A stretch of 64,000 nt of DNA. Source: Flavobacteriales bacterium BRH_c54. GTDB lineage: Bacteria; Bacteroidota; Bacteroidia; Flavobacteriales_E; Vicingaceae. Numbering within the stretch: position 1 is the first letter of the stretch; every line of letters starts with the position of its first letter. The DNA lies in NCBI GenBank assembly GCA_000961845.1, contig LADZ01000054.1:46232-110231 (forward strand), read 5' to 3'. A program made the position numbers and the translations under genes. Positions 40,299-49,474 of this stretch are shown here, piece by piece. The notes under the pieces are model-generated. The model was not told the origin of the DNA. It did not search any database and saw nothing but the letters and a program-made list of their open reading frames with translations.

Positions 40299-43200
40299 TT
40301 ATCTAATCAAGGTAACCGTTCCTTTTTCAAAATATTCTTTTTCGTCAGTTCCTTTTGCATTTATAATAAAGAAATATGTTCCATCCGGAACAACTTCTCC
40401 TGATAGGGTTCTTCCATCCCATCCTCCTGTTACAGAGTTCCACTCATATAATTTTTGCCCCCATCTATTATAAATAACCCCCTCAACTTCCTCTAAATTT
40501 TCTCCATCAACCATAAACATATCGTTGCTTCCATCTCCATTAGGAGTAAATACATTTGGAATAATAATAACAGACTCACCAATTGCAGTTATGGTTACAG
40601 TTGCTGTATCCGAACAAATACCATCGGTTACTATAAGTGTAACTGTATATGTTCCTGTATTATTATACGTTTGTGATGGCTCAAAAATAGTATCTGTATT
40701 TCCATTTCCAAAATCCCAAGCATAAGATATTCCAAAACCAGTTGTACTTCCATTTCCAAAAAACACGTTCAATGGAGTTGAACCTGTTGTTGGGTTTGCA
40801 TTAATTACAGCTTGCACTCCTCCAACTATAACCTGAACAGAATCTATTGGCGAGTCACAACCTCCTACTTCACTTGCATAGAATGTAAACACACCTATAG
40901 AAGTTGACGGAATTACTAATGGACTACCTGTTCCTAACACTATAGTTCCAGAAGCATCAGCATACCATGTTATCGTTCCATTTCCACTTCCTGTTGCTGT
41001 TAGTACAATATCATCTCCAAAACACAATGGAAGAACAGGGTCTATTACAATAGTATTTTGTGGTGTAATAGATAAGGTTGTTTCGATAATACTATCACAA
41101 CCTAAACTAGTTGTTAATGAGTCATAATAAACTCCTGCTGTTGTTTGATATGCTCCTCCTAACAATATACTATCTCCTTGACAAATTCCTGCTGTTGTCT
41201 GTGAAACTACTACCGGGTTTACAGTAAGTGTTGTTGAAATAATACTGTCACATCCATTTATAGTAGCTGAAGTATCATTATATACACCATTTGTTGTTTG
41301 AAATGCTCCACCCAACATAATGCTATCTCCTTGACAAATTTGAACTGCTTGTGCAATAAAATAGCTTGCATTAATTGTTATTTGGAAAGAATCAACTGCT
41401 GCTGCACAACCCCCTGATGCAGTAATATTGTTATATACCATATAAGTTCCTGCCGTACTGTTAGTCAAATCTAACTCTCCTGTTGAAGTACTTACAAAAA
41501 CCAATCCTGCAGGATTGGATGAAAAAGTTCCTGCAAAATTATTTCCAGTAAACACTGGTAACTCATTAGTATCTCCTTGACAATATGGTGAATTATTATA
41601 AGTAAACGTAGCTCCTGGTGCATTTACAATGTTTATCACAACTGAATCTAAAGCAGGACAATCGTTCCCTGCTGATGTAGTATTATAATAAACGGTAAAC
41701 GAACCTAACCCACTATTGGTTAAATCAATCTCTCCTGTAGTAGCATTAATTACACCTGGAGTACTTATTGTAAACGTACCTCCTGTTGTTCCACTAATGG
41801 TTGGTGTTGGGTTTGTACCTGTTATACAAAATGTTGTTGGCGAATAACTGAATAATGCAGAGTCAACTTGTAATAGCTCTATGGTAGTAGAATCTATTGC
41901 TGCAGAACATCCTCCTGAAGCTGCTATTGTATTATATACAGTATAAACTCCTGGTGAACTCGTTGATAAATCAATTGCTCCATTAGAACTATTTAAACTC
42001 AAGCCTGTTGATGGATTTGATGTAAATGTTCCTCCACTTGCTCCCGGTGCATAAGTCAAAATAGGATTTGCTGCATCTAAACAATATTGAGGAGCATCAT
42101 AACTAAATGTTGCTATTGGTGCCGCAGTAATAGTTACCTGAACTGAATCTACAGACGGACATGGATTCCCAGCCGATGCTGTATTATAGTAAACAGTAAA
42201 TGTTCCTAACCCACTTAATAATAAATCAATTTCCCCTGTTGAGGAATTAATTGATCCAGGGGCAGTTATTGTAAATGTTCCTCCTGTTGTACCATTAATT
42301 GTAGGAGTTGGATTTGTTCCTGTTATACAAAATGTAGTAGGACTATAAGTAAAACTTGCATCATCAGCAGCATCTATTGTTATAGTTGTTGATGTTTGAT
42401 ATTGTGGACAAGTAGATGTTGCCGCAACAGTAAAGGTAATTGTATAAACACCAGGTGTACTTAAACTTGGAACAATATCTCCTGTAGTAGTATTTAAAGA
42501 CAAGCCTACTGGCGTAGCTGAATAAGTACCTGTTAAAGTACCATTTGTATGTGTAACAGAATAAGTATTTGTATCATTACTACAAAAAGGATCTCCTGCA
42601 TAACTAATAGTATCTTCAGGACAAACTGGAATAACCGACAACACCCATGGTGAAAATGTATTTTGCCCAACAAATGGTCCCGCAGAACCAATACCTGCTG
42701 TCACACCTGGTGTCCCTGGAGTAACAGGAGCATCCCAAGATGATCCATTCCAATGTTGCGTTCTTACATTCCCGGTAGGGTTAATCGTTGTATTTTCAAC
42801 TCCTCTATAAGAAAATGTCAAATCCCCTGTTGTATTATTTGCAGCCTGAATATCCCAAAATCTATCTATAGCATATTGAACGGAATCTGCAAAATTTAAC
42901 ATATTGGTAACTGGGCCAACATTTGTTGCTGCCGGTTTAGGAAAGTTTGGCACATTTGTAAACCAAGTTGACATCTGAATATCTGTCGAATTGGTTGTAG
43001 TCTTATTAAATGTAAAAGGGATATAGTCTGCTAAATTTCCTCCTACACCAAAAGGAATTACATAACTTCCTGAACTAGTACCAGTTTCCCACTTCACATA
43101 GTTATATTGATTTTCTGAATGAATATGCCCTCCATTTCTAACAATACCTGATGGATTATTTTGATTAACTACCACATAAATAGGTGTTACGGCAGTCCCT

Positions 43201-43316
43201 CCATTCATAACTGTAACTGCACCATTTAAAACAAGCGCATTATTTTGAGATTTTAAAGTAGTGGACAGTAATAATCCTATACATAAATATATGGTAAAAG
43301 ATAATAACTTCTTCAT
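40299..43316 (-). CDS. Ig-repeat/PKD surface protein with gliding-motility-type (CHU_C) T9SS tail
   Basis: Secreted 1005-aa adhesin-like protein. Signal peptide 1-24; a beta-rich N-terminal domain to about 230; five Ig-like repeats of about 75-85 aa (about 232-655), several starting FCITGTNPTPTI or YC and ending in a CP/GGC-type second cysteine; two 43-aa repeats opening ICQGDSI(M/L)LGGA (about 658-745); a PKD domain (NPTTGSTPLNVFFGNGS, WDFGNG); and a type B sorting domain (IIPNVFTPNGDGSNDMF, YNRWGQKLYE, PDGTYFFIINAKG). Paired cysteines in the repeats suggest disulfides. The binding target is unknown. It lies 65 bp after the collagen-like gene and could share its transcript. Confidence 0.92.
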   Translation of the reverse strand: MKKLLSFTIYLCIGLLLSTTLKSQNNALVLNGAVTVMNGGTAVTPIYVVVNQNNPSGIVRNGGHIHSENQYNYVKWETGTSSGSYVIPFGVGGNLADYIPFTFNKTTTNSTDIQMSTWFTNVPNFPKPAATNVGPVTNMLNFADSVQYAIDRFWDIQAANNTTGDLTFSYRGVENTTINPTGNVRTQHWNGSSWDAPVTPGTPGVTAGIGSAGPFVGQNTFSPWVLSVIPVCPEDTISYAGDPFCSNDTNTYSVTHTNGTLTGTYSATPVGLSLNTTTGDIVPSLSTPGVYTITFTVAATSTCPQYQTSTTITIDAADDASFTYSPTTFCITGTNPTPTINGTTGGTFTITAPGSINSSTGEIDLLLSGLGTFTVYYNTASAGNPCPSVDSVQVTITAAPIATFSYDAPQYCLDAANPILTYAPGASGGTFTSNPSTGLSLNSSNGAIDLSTSSPGVYTVYNTIAASGGCSAAIDSTTIELLQVDSALFSYSPTTFCITGTNPTPTISGTTGGTFTISTPGVINATTGEIDLTNSGLGSFTVYYNTTSAGNDCPALDSVVINIVNAPGATFTYNNSPYCQGDTNELPVFTGNNFAGTFSSNPAGLVFVSTSTGELDLTNSTAGTYMVYNNITASGGCAAAVDSFQITINASYFIAQAVQICQGDSIMLGGAFQTTNGVYNDTSATINGCDSIISTTLTVNPVVVSQTTAGICQGDSILLGGAYQTTAGVYYDSLTTSLGCDSIIETTLSITPQNTIVIDPVLPLCFGDDIVLTATGSGNGTITWYADASGTIVLGTGSPLVIPSTSIGVFTFYASEVGGCDSPIDSVQVIVGGVQAVINANPTTGSTPLNVFFGNGSTTGFGISYAWDFGNGNTDTIFEPSQTYNNTGTYTVTLIVTDGICSDTATVTITAIGESVIIIPNVFTPNGDGSNDMFMVDGENLEEVEGVIYNRWGQKLYEWNSVTGGWDGRTLSGEVVPDGTYFFIINAKGTDEKEYFEKGTVTLIR
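41060..42370 (-). repeat. Tandem domain repeats in the CHU_C protein gene
   Basis: DNA encoding the Ig-like repeats and the two 43-aa repeats. Two copies of the FCITGTNPTPT type (near 41800-41830 and 42290-42345) remain highly similar at base level, and the two ICQGDSI copies near 41150-41190 and 41310-41345 likewise, indicating internal duplication and a likely site of copy-number change. Confidence 0.7.
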
Positions 43317-43337
43317 CTTGTTAATTTGTTAATTATT

Positions 43338-43359
43338 TTACTTTAAATATTTAAAGTAA
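43338..43359. repeat. 22-bp perfect palindrome between the two surface genes
   Basis: The centre ACTTTAAATATTTAAAGT (43340-43357) extends by two more pairs on each side. It lies 22 bp before the ATG of the CHU_C gene and 22 bp after the stop of the collagen-like gene. It could be an operator, or an mRNA hairpin processed between the two coding regions; it lacks a GC stem and T-run, so it is not a typical terminator. Confidence 0.7.
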
Positions 43360-43381
43360 TAGAAAACAGCAAAAATTTATA

Positions 43382-44830
43382 TTATTTATTTTCTAATGCT
43401 TCAATTCTTTTTTCAAGCTGTTCTATAATAGTTTGTTGTTCCTTTAAGGCTTCTACCAAAACAGGAACTAATAAAGTATAACTTAAAGATTTAACTTTAT
43501 GTACATTTTGTTCTCGAGACATTCCATTATCCATTTCTCCTGGCGTTGAATATAAGTTAGCTTCCCTAACGATGTATGGAAAAACTTTCTCAACTTCCTG
43601 AGCTATAAAACCAATTTGCTTTGTCTGAGTATCTAAACCTAAACCAGGGAAATTAGAATTGTCAAAATTATACTCTACTCCTCTAAGTTGCATTACTTTA
43701 TCTAAAGCACCATCTATAGTGACAATATTTTTCTTTAACCTCTGATCAGATACATTTTGCCAAGCAGTAGTTCCCCCCGCCCAGCCGTTAGAAAACAATG
43801 CCCATCCTGTTGCCGCAGCTGTATTTCCACCCACGAAACCAGCCAAAACCCCATTACCTGCAGTACTATTAGAAAACCCTTCAACTCCAGAAGCTGTTCC
43901 TGTTGCATTCATCGCTAACCCCATTAAACCATTAGCAGCTAAAGCTGTACCACTATAGTTTGTTATCCCAAACCAACCTCTACTACCATTTCCTGCATTT
44001 AAACTTTGAGCTCTTGCAATTGCATCTGTAGTGTTATTAAAATCCCACATGGTATGAAATTGAGAAAGAACTGTGTTGTAACTATAATGAATACTAGTAA
44101 GAGGAGTAGTAGTTCTAATCCCAATATCCCCATTAGCCTCAATGGTCATTCTTTCCAAATTATTGGTTCTAAATTTAAAATCTGCTGCATTTGTTGGTCC
44201 AATAAAATTGGCTGCTGCAATACCTGCATTACCAGTGGTTAACCACGCAGCTTGTGTAGAAGTTACCGGACCTCCTGAGCCAGCAGTACCATTTACTATA
44301 ACATTGCCATTCGCATTAAAAGATGGCGTAGTCAACGTCCAGGAAGGCCCCATTGGACCTTGTGGTCCCTGAGGACCTGTCGCACCAGTTGCTCCCGTAG
44401 GACCAGCAGGACCTTGCGGACCAGCAGGACCCGCAGGACCAGTCGCTCCTGTAGCTCCTGTAGCTCCCGTAGGACCAGCAGGACCTTGTGGACCAGCAGG
44501 GCCGGCTGCACCTGCAGGACCAGCAGGACCTTGTGGACCAAGTGCCTGAACCCATTGTGTTCCATCATAATACCAATATCCTACAGATCCCCCTGTCATA
44601 GCGGCATTCGTGTTATAAACTAACAAACTAGTTGCTGGTGTTGGGATTGTCACAACATCTGTTGTTGATGTCAATGAAACTCTAGGAACTAACAACCCTT
44701 TATTAGTAAAGTCTATGTCTAACCCTGCAGAAGCATCCGGAAGTGCCCCTGTTGTATTTATACCAACATTTTGAGAATACCCAAACAAGCTAGCAGAAAC
44801 AATGCTTATAGTTAAAATTATTTTTTTCAT
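43382..44830 (-). CDS. Collagen-like protein with S74-type intramolecular chaperone tail
   Basis: 482-aa exported protein. Signal peptide 1-19 (ending FGYSQ); residues 20-97 form a small head; 98-163 are 22 uninterrupted Gly-X-Y triplets (GPQGPAGPA..., mostly [12 protein letters not shown]); then a beta-rich region to about 355; from 361 the SDQRLKKNI motif opens an S74-type domain that in phage endosialidases trimerises the protein and cuts itself off at this Ser (dyad Ser361/Lys366). The end (about 455-482) is a coiled coil ([20 protein letters not shown]). The design suggests a trimeric surface fibre. No T9SS tail was seen. Confidence 0.87.
   Translation of the reverse strand: MKKIILTISIVSASLFGYSQNVGINTTGALPDASAGLDIDFTNKGLLVPRVSLTSTTDVVTIPTPATSLLVYNTNAAMTGGSVGYWYYDGTQWVQALGPQGPAGPAGAAGPAGPQGPAGPTGATGATGATGPAGPAGPQGPAGPTGATGATGPQGPQGPMGPSWTLTTPSFNANGNVIVNGTAGSGGPVTSTQAAWLTTGNAGIAAANFIGPTNAADFKFRTNNLERMTIEANGDIGIRTTTPLTSIHYSYNTVLSQFHTMWDFNNTTDAIARAQSLNAGNGSRGWFGITNYSGTALAANGLMGLAMNATGTASGVEGFSNSTAGNGVLAGFVGGNTAAATGWALFSNGWAGGTTAWQNVSDQRLKKNIVTIDGALDKVMQLRGVEYNFDNSNFPGLGLDTQTKQIGFIAQEVEKVFPYIVREANLYSTPGEMDNGMSREQNVHKVKSLSYTLLVPVLVEALKEQQTIIEQLEKRIEALENK
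44342..44539 (-). repeat. Gly-X-Y coding repeat (collagen-like)
   Basis: 22 codon triplets with Gly first. The stretch is GC-rich compared with its surroundings and gives long open frames in other frames and on the other strand, which are artefacts of the repeat. Confidence 0.9.
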
Positions 44831-44891
44831 AATTAATTATTTATGTTTATTTATTTTATTATGTTTTAAAATTGAAATTTAATTTAATTGT

Positions 44892-44923
44892 CAAATATAA
44901 AAATATTTTATGTTATTAAACAA
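44892..44923 (-). promoter_or_regulatory. Promoter of the collagen-like gene
   Basis: Minus strand TTG (44923-44921), 21-bp spacer and TATATTTG (44899-44892), with a leader of about 55 nt. A second TATATTTG box at 44928-44921 overlaps the -33 element and may give an additional start. Confidence 0.5.
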
Positions 44924-45062
44924 ATATACTTAGTTTAAGTAGCATTTTTACTTAATTAATAGTTAACAAATGCATGACGTTTATTAATCAAAAAGAGTTG
45001 CATAGATTATTTTCAACTTGACAAAGTTTTCCACAATAGGTAAATAATACTCTTCATAGACT

Positions 45063-45070
45063 TACCTTTG
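45063..45070 (+). promoter_or_regulatory. -7 box immediately before uvrD
   Basis: TACCTTTG is an exact TAnnTTTG box ending 4 bp before the uvrD ATG at 45075, which would put the transcription start at or next to the start codon. No clear TTG lies at -33, so support is partial. Confidence 0.4.
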
Positions 45071-45074
45071 TTCT

Positions 45075-47390
45075 ATGAATTATTTAAATGAATTAAATCC
45101 TGCACAACAAGATGCAGTTACTAATACTGAAGGTCCTGTAATGGTAATTGCCGGTGCCGGCTCTGGAAAAACCAGAGTACTTACCTACAGAATTGCTCAC
45201 CTAATAAACAAAGGTGTTGACCCTTTCAACATTTTGTCACTTACTTTTACCAATAAGGCTGCTCAAGAAATGAAAGAAAGAATTGGTAAAATTATTGGCT
45301 ATAATGAAGCTCGAAACATTTGGATGGGAACGTTTCACTCTGTTTTTGCTCGTATTTTAAGAACTGAATCTGAAAAAATTGGTTATCCTTCTAATTTTAC
45401 TATCTACGATACTCAAGATGCTAAAAATTTGATTAAAACCATTTTAAAAGAGAAAGGTCTTGACGATAAAGTTTACAAACCCAATTTAGTTTTAAACAGA
45501 ATTTCTAGTGCTAAAAACAATTTAATTTCTGCCACAAGATACGTTAATGACGTGACACTTCAAAGCGAAGACAGACAGGCAGCTAAACCTAGAGTTGGCG
45601 AAATCTATCAAACTTACGAAACTCGTTGTTTCCAAGCATCAGCTATGGATTTTGATGATTTACTGTTTAAAACCAATATTCTTTTTAAGGATTTTCCTGA
45701 TGTATTGCATAAATATCAACATCGCTTTAAATACATTTTAGTTGACGAGTATCAGGATACTAACTTTTCTCAATATATTATTGTAAAAAAATTAGCAGCT
45801 GTTTTTCAAAACATATGTGTTGTTGGTGACGATGCGCAAAGTATTTATGCTTTTAGAGGAGCTAACATCGAAAACATCTTAAATTTCAAAAACGATTATC
45901 CGGAATTAAAAACGTTTAAATTAGAAGAAAATTATCGCTCAACCAAAACCATAGTTGGAGCTGCTAACAACATCATTAAAAATAACAAACATCAATTAGA
46001 AAAAAACGTTTTTACTTCTAATGAACTAGGTAATAACATAAAAGTTTACGCTGCTGCTACAGAAAATGAAGAAGGAAAAATTATTGCCAATGCTATTTTT
46101 GATATCCAACAGCAAGAAAAAGCTAAAAACAAAGATTTTGCAGTTCTTTATAGAACCAACAATCAATCAAGATCTATTGAAGAATCATTAAGAAGAAAAA
46201 ACATTCCTTATAAAATTTATGGTGGACTTTCTTTTTATCAAAGAAAAGAAGTGAAAGATATGTTGGCCTATTTTAGATTAATTGTTAATCCTAACGATGA
46301 AGAATCGCTAAAAAGAGTTATTAATTATCCTGCTAGAGGAATCGGAAACACTACTCTTGACAAAATTTCTATTACTGCCGTAAACCAACAAAAACCTATT
46401 TGGGAAATTATTACCAACATTAATTACTATCCTGTTGATATTAATAATGGAACTAAAAATAAGTTAGCCCAATTTGTAGAAATGATTAAAAGTTTCCAAA
46501 TTCAATTACAAACTAAAAACGCCTACGATGTGGGACATGAAGTTGCTTCTACATCAGGAATTCTGAAAGAACTTTTTAGCGACAGAACCCCTGAAGGAAT
46601 CAGTAAATATGAAAATATTCAGGAATTGTTAAATGGTTTAAAAGAATTCAGTGAAAATGAAAATGAGTTAGAAGAAGATGTGACACCAAGAGGTTTACCG
46701 GAGTTCTTACAGGATGTAGCTTTATTAACCAATGCTGACAACGAAAAAGATGAAGATAAAAACAAAGTTACATTAATGACTATCCATGCCTCAAAAGGTT
46801 TAGAATTCCCTCATGTTTTTATTGTCGGATTGGAAGAAAATTTATTTCCATCTCAACTTTCACTTACTTCACGAGCAGATTTAGAAGAAGAAAGAAGACT
46901 TTTTTATGTTGCTGTAACAAGAGCAGAAAAATCGCTTACACTCTCTTATGCCGTTTCGAGATATAAATTTGGAACAGCACAATTTAATGAACCAAGTCGT
47001 TTTCTTTCTGAAATAGATGATGATTTTTTAGACTTCCAAACACCAAAATCAATCCCTTCATCTCAACCAACATCATTTGATTTTGAAAGAAATTCTTACT
47101 CATCAAACTACCAAAATAAATCTAATTATAAAAGCTCTAATCAACAACAAATAAAACAGCATACTCCACCACCGTTACCTAAAAACTTAAAAAAAATCCC
47201 TCTTAACCAACAAGTGGTGACCTCAAGTGCTGAAAGCTTGGACTTAAAAGAGGGCACTATGGTGAATCATGAAAGATTTGGTAACGGAATAATTACTAAC
47301 CTTGAAAACGGAAAGGCAACCGTTAATTTTCAGCAAAGTGGCACTAAGCAACTCTTATTAAAATTTGCCAAGTTAACTGTGATAAATTAA
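45075..47390 (+). CDS. uvrD: UvrD/PcrA/Rep-type superfamily I DNA helicase
   Basis: ATP-driven 3'-5' helicase for nucleotide-excision and mismatch repair and for removing obstacles from DNA. 771 aa. Motif Q LNPAQQDAV (7-15), Walker A AGAGSGKT (26-33), TFTNKAAQEM (motif Ia), VDEYQDTN (motif II), VGDDAQSIYAFRGA (motif III), EENYRSTK (IV), VTLMTIHASKGLEF (V) and VAVTRAEKSL (VI) are all present. The C-terminal tail (about 690-771) carries a Gln/Pro-rich linker and a Tudor-like end, as in PcrA. Close paralogues exist, so uvrD versus pcrA is a matter of naming. Confidence 0.96.
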   Translation: MNYLNELNPAQQDAVTNTEGPVMVIAGAGSGKTRVLTYRIAHLINKGVDPFNILSLTFTNKAAQEMKERIGKIIGYNEARNIWMGTFHSVFARILRTESEKIGYPSNFTIYDTQDAKNLIKTILKEKGLDDKVYKPNLVLNRISSAKNNLISATRYVNDVTLQSEDRQAAKPRVGEIYQTYETRCFQASAMDFDDLLFKTNILFKDFPDVLHKYQHRFKYILVDEYQDTNFSQYIIVKKLAAVFQNICVVGDDAQSIYAFRGANIENILNFKNDYPELKTFKLEENYRSTKTIVGAANNIIKNNKHQLEKNVFTSNELGNNIKVYAAATENEEGKIIANAIFDIQQQEKAKNKDFAVLYRTNNQSRSIEESLRRKNIPYKIYGGLSFYQRKEVKDMLAYFRLIVNPNDEESLKRVINYPARGIGNTTLDKISITAVNQQKPIWEIITNINYYPVDINNGTKNKLAQFVEMIKSFQIQLQTKNAYDVGHEVASTSGILKELFSDRTPEGISKYENIQELLNGLKEFSENENELEEDVTPRGLPEFLQDVALLTNADNEKDEDKNKVTLMTIHASKGLEFPHVFIVGLEENLFPSQLSLTSRADLEEERRLFYVAVTRAEKSLTLSYAVSRYKFGTAQFNEPSRFLSEIDDDFLDFQTPKSIPSSQPTSFDFERNSYSSNYQNKSNYKSSNQQQIKQHTPPPLPKNLKKIPLNQQVVTSSAESLDLKEGTMVNHERFGNGIITNLENGKATVNFQQSGTKQLLLKFAKLTVIN

Positions 47391-47420
47391 ACGAATTAAT
47401 ACAATCCCTAAAAAAATAAT

Positions 47421-47428
47421 TACTTTTG
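47421..47428 (+). promoter_or_regulatory. -7 box for the DUF4290-murA pair
   Basis: TACTTTTG, an exact TAnnTTTG box 34 bp before the ATG at 47463; no TTG at -33. It lies in the 72-bp gap after uvrD. Confidence 0.35.
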
Positions 47429-47462
47429 ATTTTTAAGTACAATTGAACATAATAAATAAACA

Positions 47463-48122
47463 ATGCAAAACATAGAAAAAGACTACAATACCCGAAGACC
47501 TAAAATGGTTATTCCCGAATACGGCAGAAATATTCAAAAAATGATTGACCATGCCATGACCGTTGAAAACAAAGAAGAAAGAAACAAAATTGCCAATGCC
47601 ATAATAAGCGTCATGGGTCAATTAAACCCTCACCTCAGAGATATTGCAGATTTTAAGCACAAATTATGGGATCATCTTTTTATTATTTCGGATTTTAAAT
47701 TAGATGTTGACTCTCCCTACCCACTTCCTGACAGAGAAGCAATTGCTAAAAAACCTGAAAAATTAGCTTATCCGGAAAACAATATAAAATTTAAACACTA
47801 CGGAAAAACCATAGAAAATTTAATTGATCAAGCTATTCTTATTGAAGAAAAAGAAGAAAAAAATGCACTTATTAGAATAATTGCTAACCTAATGAAAAAA
47901 ACCTACCTTACTTTTAATAGAGATAGTGTTAATGATGAATTAATTCTTGCTGATTTAAAAACTCTATCACAAGGAAAGTTGCAATTAGAGGATACTTTTG
48001 AATTTTTAAGTACAGACGAAATATTATCTGTCGATAAAACCAAAAGACAAGCTAATGCACCTAGAGGAAAGAAAAACAATAATCAACGTTCAAAAAGTAA
48101 CTTTAAAAAAAGAAGATATTAA
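47463..48122 (+). CDS. DUF4290 protein
   Basis: 219-aa cytoplasmic protein of the Bacteroidota-specific family DUF4290 (YNTRRPKMVIPEYGRNIQKM, HLRDIADFKHKLWDHLFIIS). It is mostly alpha-helical, with two related halves (NIQKMIDHAM... and TIENLIDQAI...) and a basic, Asn/Lys-rich tail (about 197-219, ending KSNFKKRRY). Function unknown. Its stop touches the murA ATG with no gap, so the two are translationally linked, a conserved arrangement that hints at a role near peptidoglycan synthesis or its regulation. Confidence 0.9.
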   Translation: MQNIEKDYNTRRPKMVIPEYGRNIQKMIDHAMTVENKEERNKIANAIISVMGQLNPHLRDIADFKHKLWDHLFIISDFKLDVDSPYPLPDREAIAKKPEKLAYPENNIKFKHYGKTIENLIDQAILIEEKEEKNALIRIIANLMKKTYLTFNRDSVNDELILADLKTLSQGKLQLEDTFEFLSTDEILSVDKTKRQANAPRGKKNNNQRSKSNFKKRRY

Positions 48123-49427
48123 ATGGGAAGTTTTCAAATTAAAGGAGGAACAAAACTTAAAGGAGAATTAACACCTCAAGGCGCCAAAAATGAAGCACTT
48201 CAAGTAGTATGTGCAGTATTACTAACCGCTGAAAAAGTTACTTTACACAACCTGCCTGATATTAGAGATGTAAATTTTTTAATTGATTTATTGGAAGAAT
48301 TAGGCGTTAAAATTAACCGTGCAGGAAATGGAACAGTTCATTTTCAATCCGATAACATAAACCTAGACTATTTATTAAGCGACCAATTTAAGAAAAGAGC
48401 AGCTTCATTAAGAGGTTCTATAATGATTTTAGGCCCTCTTTTAACTCGATTTAAAATTGCTTACATGCCTAAACCAGGTGGTGACAAAATTGGAGCAAGA
48501 CCTTTAGACACTCACTTTTTAGGTTTCTCAAAATTAGGAGCAACTTATGAGTACGATGCCAAAAACACCTTCTACACACTTAAAGCAGATAAACTTGAAG
48601 GAAAATATATTTTGCTTGATGAACCATCTGTAACAGGAACTGCTAATATTCTTATGACTGCCGTGATGGCAAAAGGAAAAACCACCATTTACAATGCTGC
48701 CTGCGAACCTTACTTACAACAACTTTGCTCCATGTTAAATAGTATGGGAGCAAAAATAAAAGGAGTTGGTTCTAATTTACTTGAAATTGAAGGCGTTTCA
48801 GAAATGAATGGTTGTACTCATACTTTACTTCCTGATTTTATTGAAATTGGTTCGTTTATAGGGTTAGCAGCAACAACTCAATCTGAAATTACCATAAAAA
48901 ACTGTAGAGTTGATATGTTGGGAAGAATTCCTGAAACTTTTGAAAGACTAGGAATACAATTAGAAATTAAAGGCGATGATATTTATATTCCTTCCCAAAA
49001 ACATTACGAAATTAAACGCATGATTGATGGTTCCATACCAACAATTTATGATGCACCATGGCCGGGTTTTACTCCCGATTTATTAAGCATTATTTTAGTG
49101 ACGGCCATCCAGGCAAAAGGAACTGTACTCATTCATCAAAAAATGTTTGATAGTAGGTTGTTTTTTATCGACAGACTGAAAGATATGGGAGCACAAATTA
49201 TTTTATGCGATCCGCACAGAGCAACTGTTATTGGGATTAACAGAGATTATAACCTAAGAGCTACCACTATGTCTTCTCCTGATATTAGAGCTGGTGTTGC
49301 TTTGCTTATTGCAGCAATGTCGGCAGACGGAACAAGTATTATAAACAACATTGAACAAATTGACAGAGGTTACCAATATATTGACACAAGATTAAACAAA
49401 ATTGGTGCTGAAATTATACGTTTGTAG
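48123..49427 (+). CDS. murA: UDP-N-acetylglucosamine 1-carboxyvinyltransferase (MurA), Asp-type active site
   Basis: First committed step of peptidoglycan synthesis: transfers enolpyruvate from PEP to UDP-GlcNAc. 434 aa, two EPT domains. Conserved K22-N23 in GAKNEAL, RGSIMILGPLL and GARPLDTHFLG. The loop that carries Cys115 in E. coli reads KPGGDKIGARP, with Asp121 (codon GAC, 48483-48485) in place of the Cys that fosfomycin alkylates. Asp at this site occurs naturally in M. tuberculosis and Chlamydia and keeps activity while giving fosfomycin insensitivity. Confidence 0.97.
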   Translation: MGSFQIKGGTKLKGELTPQGAKNEALQVVCAVLLTAEKVTLHNLPDIRDVNFLIDLLEELGVKINRAGNGTVHFQSDNINLDYLLSDQFKKRAASLRGSIMILGPLLTRFKIAYMPKPGGDKIGARPLDTHFLGFSKLGATYEYDAKNTFYTLKADKLEGKYILLDEPSVTGTANILMTAVMAKGKTTIYNAACEPYLQQLCSMLNSMGAKIKGVGSNLLEIEGVSEMNGCTHTLLPDFIEIGSFIGLAATTQSEITIKNCRVDMLGRIPETFERLGIQLEIKGDDIYIPSQKHYEIKRMIDGSIPTIYDAPWPGFTPDLLSIILVTAIQAKGTVLIHQKMFDSRLFFIDRLKDMGAQIILCDPHRATVIGINRDYNLRATTMSSPDIRAGVALLIAAMSADGTSIINNIEQIDRGYQYIDTRLNKIGAEIIRL

Positions 49428-49474
49428 TTCGGCACTAATATTGATTTTAATTTCCCCAAATAAACTATTAACAC

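Larger units (their letters stand above)
44831..45074. other. Divergent intergenic region, surface gene / uvrD
   Basis: 244 bp of AT-rich sequence holding the promoters of both flanking genes, described separately. A single DnaA-box-like TTTTCCACA (45027-45035) occurs but has no partners. No RNA gene or open frame seen. Confidence 0.5.

Noticed and set aside
41060..42630. Regular repeats in the CHU_C gene as a CRISPR array
   Set aside because: The repeats are in frame, encode Ig-like domains and differ in length and sequence; there are no identical repeats with unique spacers.
44316..44623. Several overlapping open frames of 78-87 codons on both strands
   Set aside because: They are by-products of the Gly-X-Y codon repeat in the collagen-like gene; their products are repetitive Ser/Arg/Cys or Val/Leu-rich strings with no coding character.
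45027..45035. TTTTCCACA, a DnaA-box-like 9-mer before uvrD
   Set aside because: A single one-mismatch copy without partners or an AT-rich unwinding element; not evidence for an origin.
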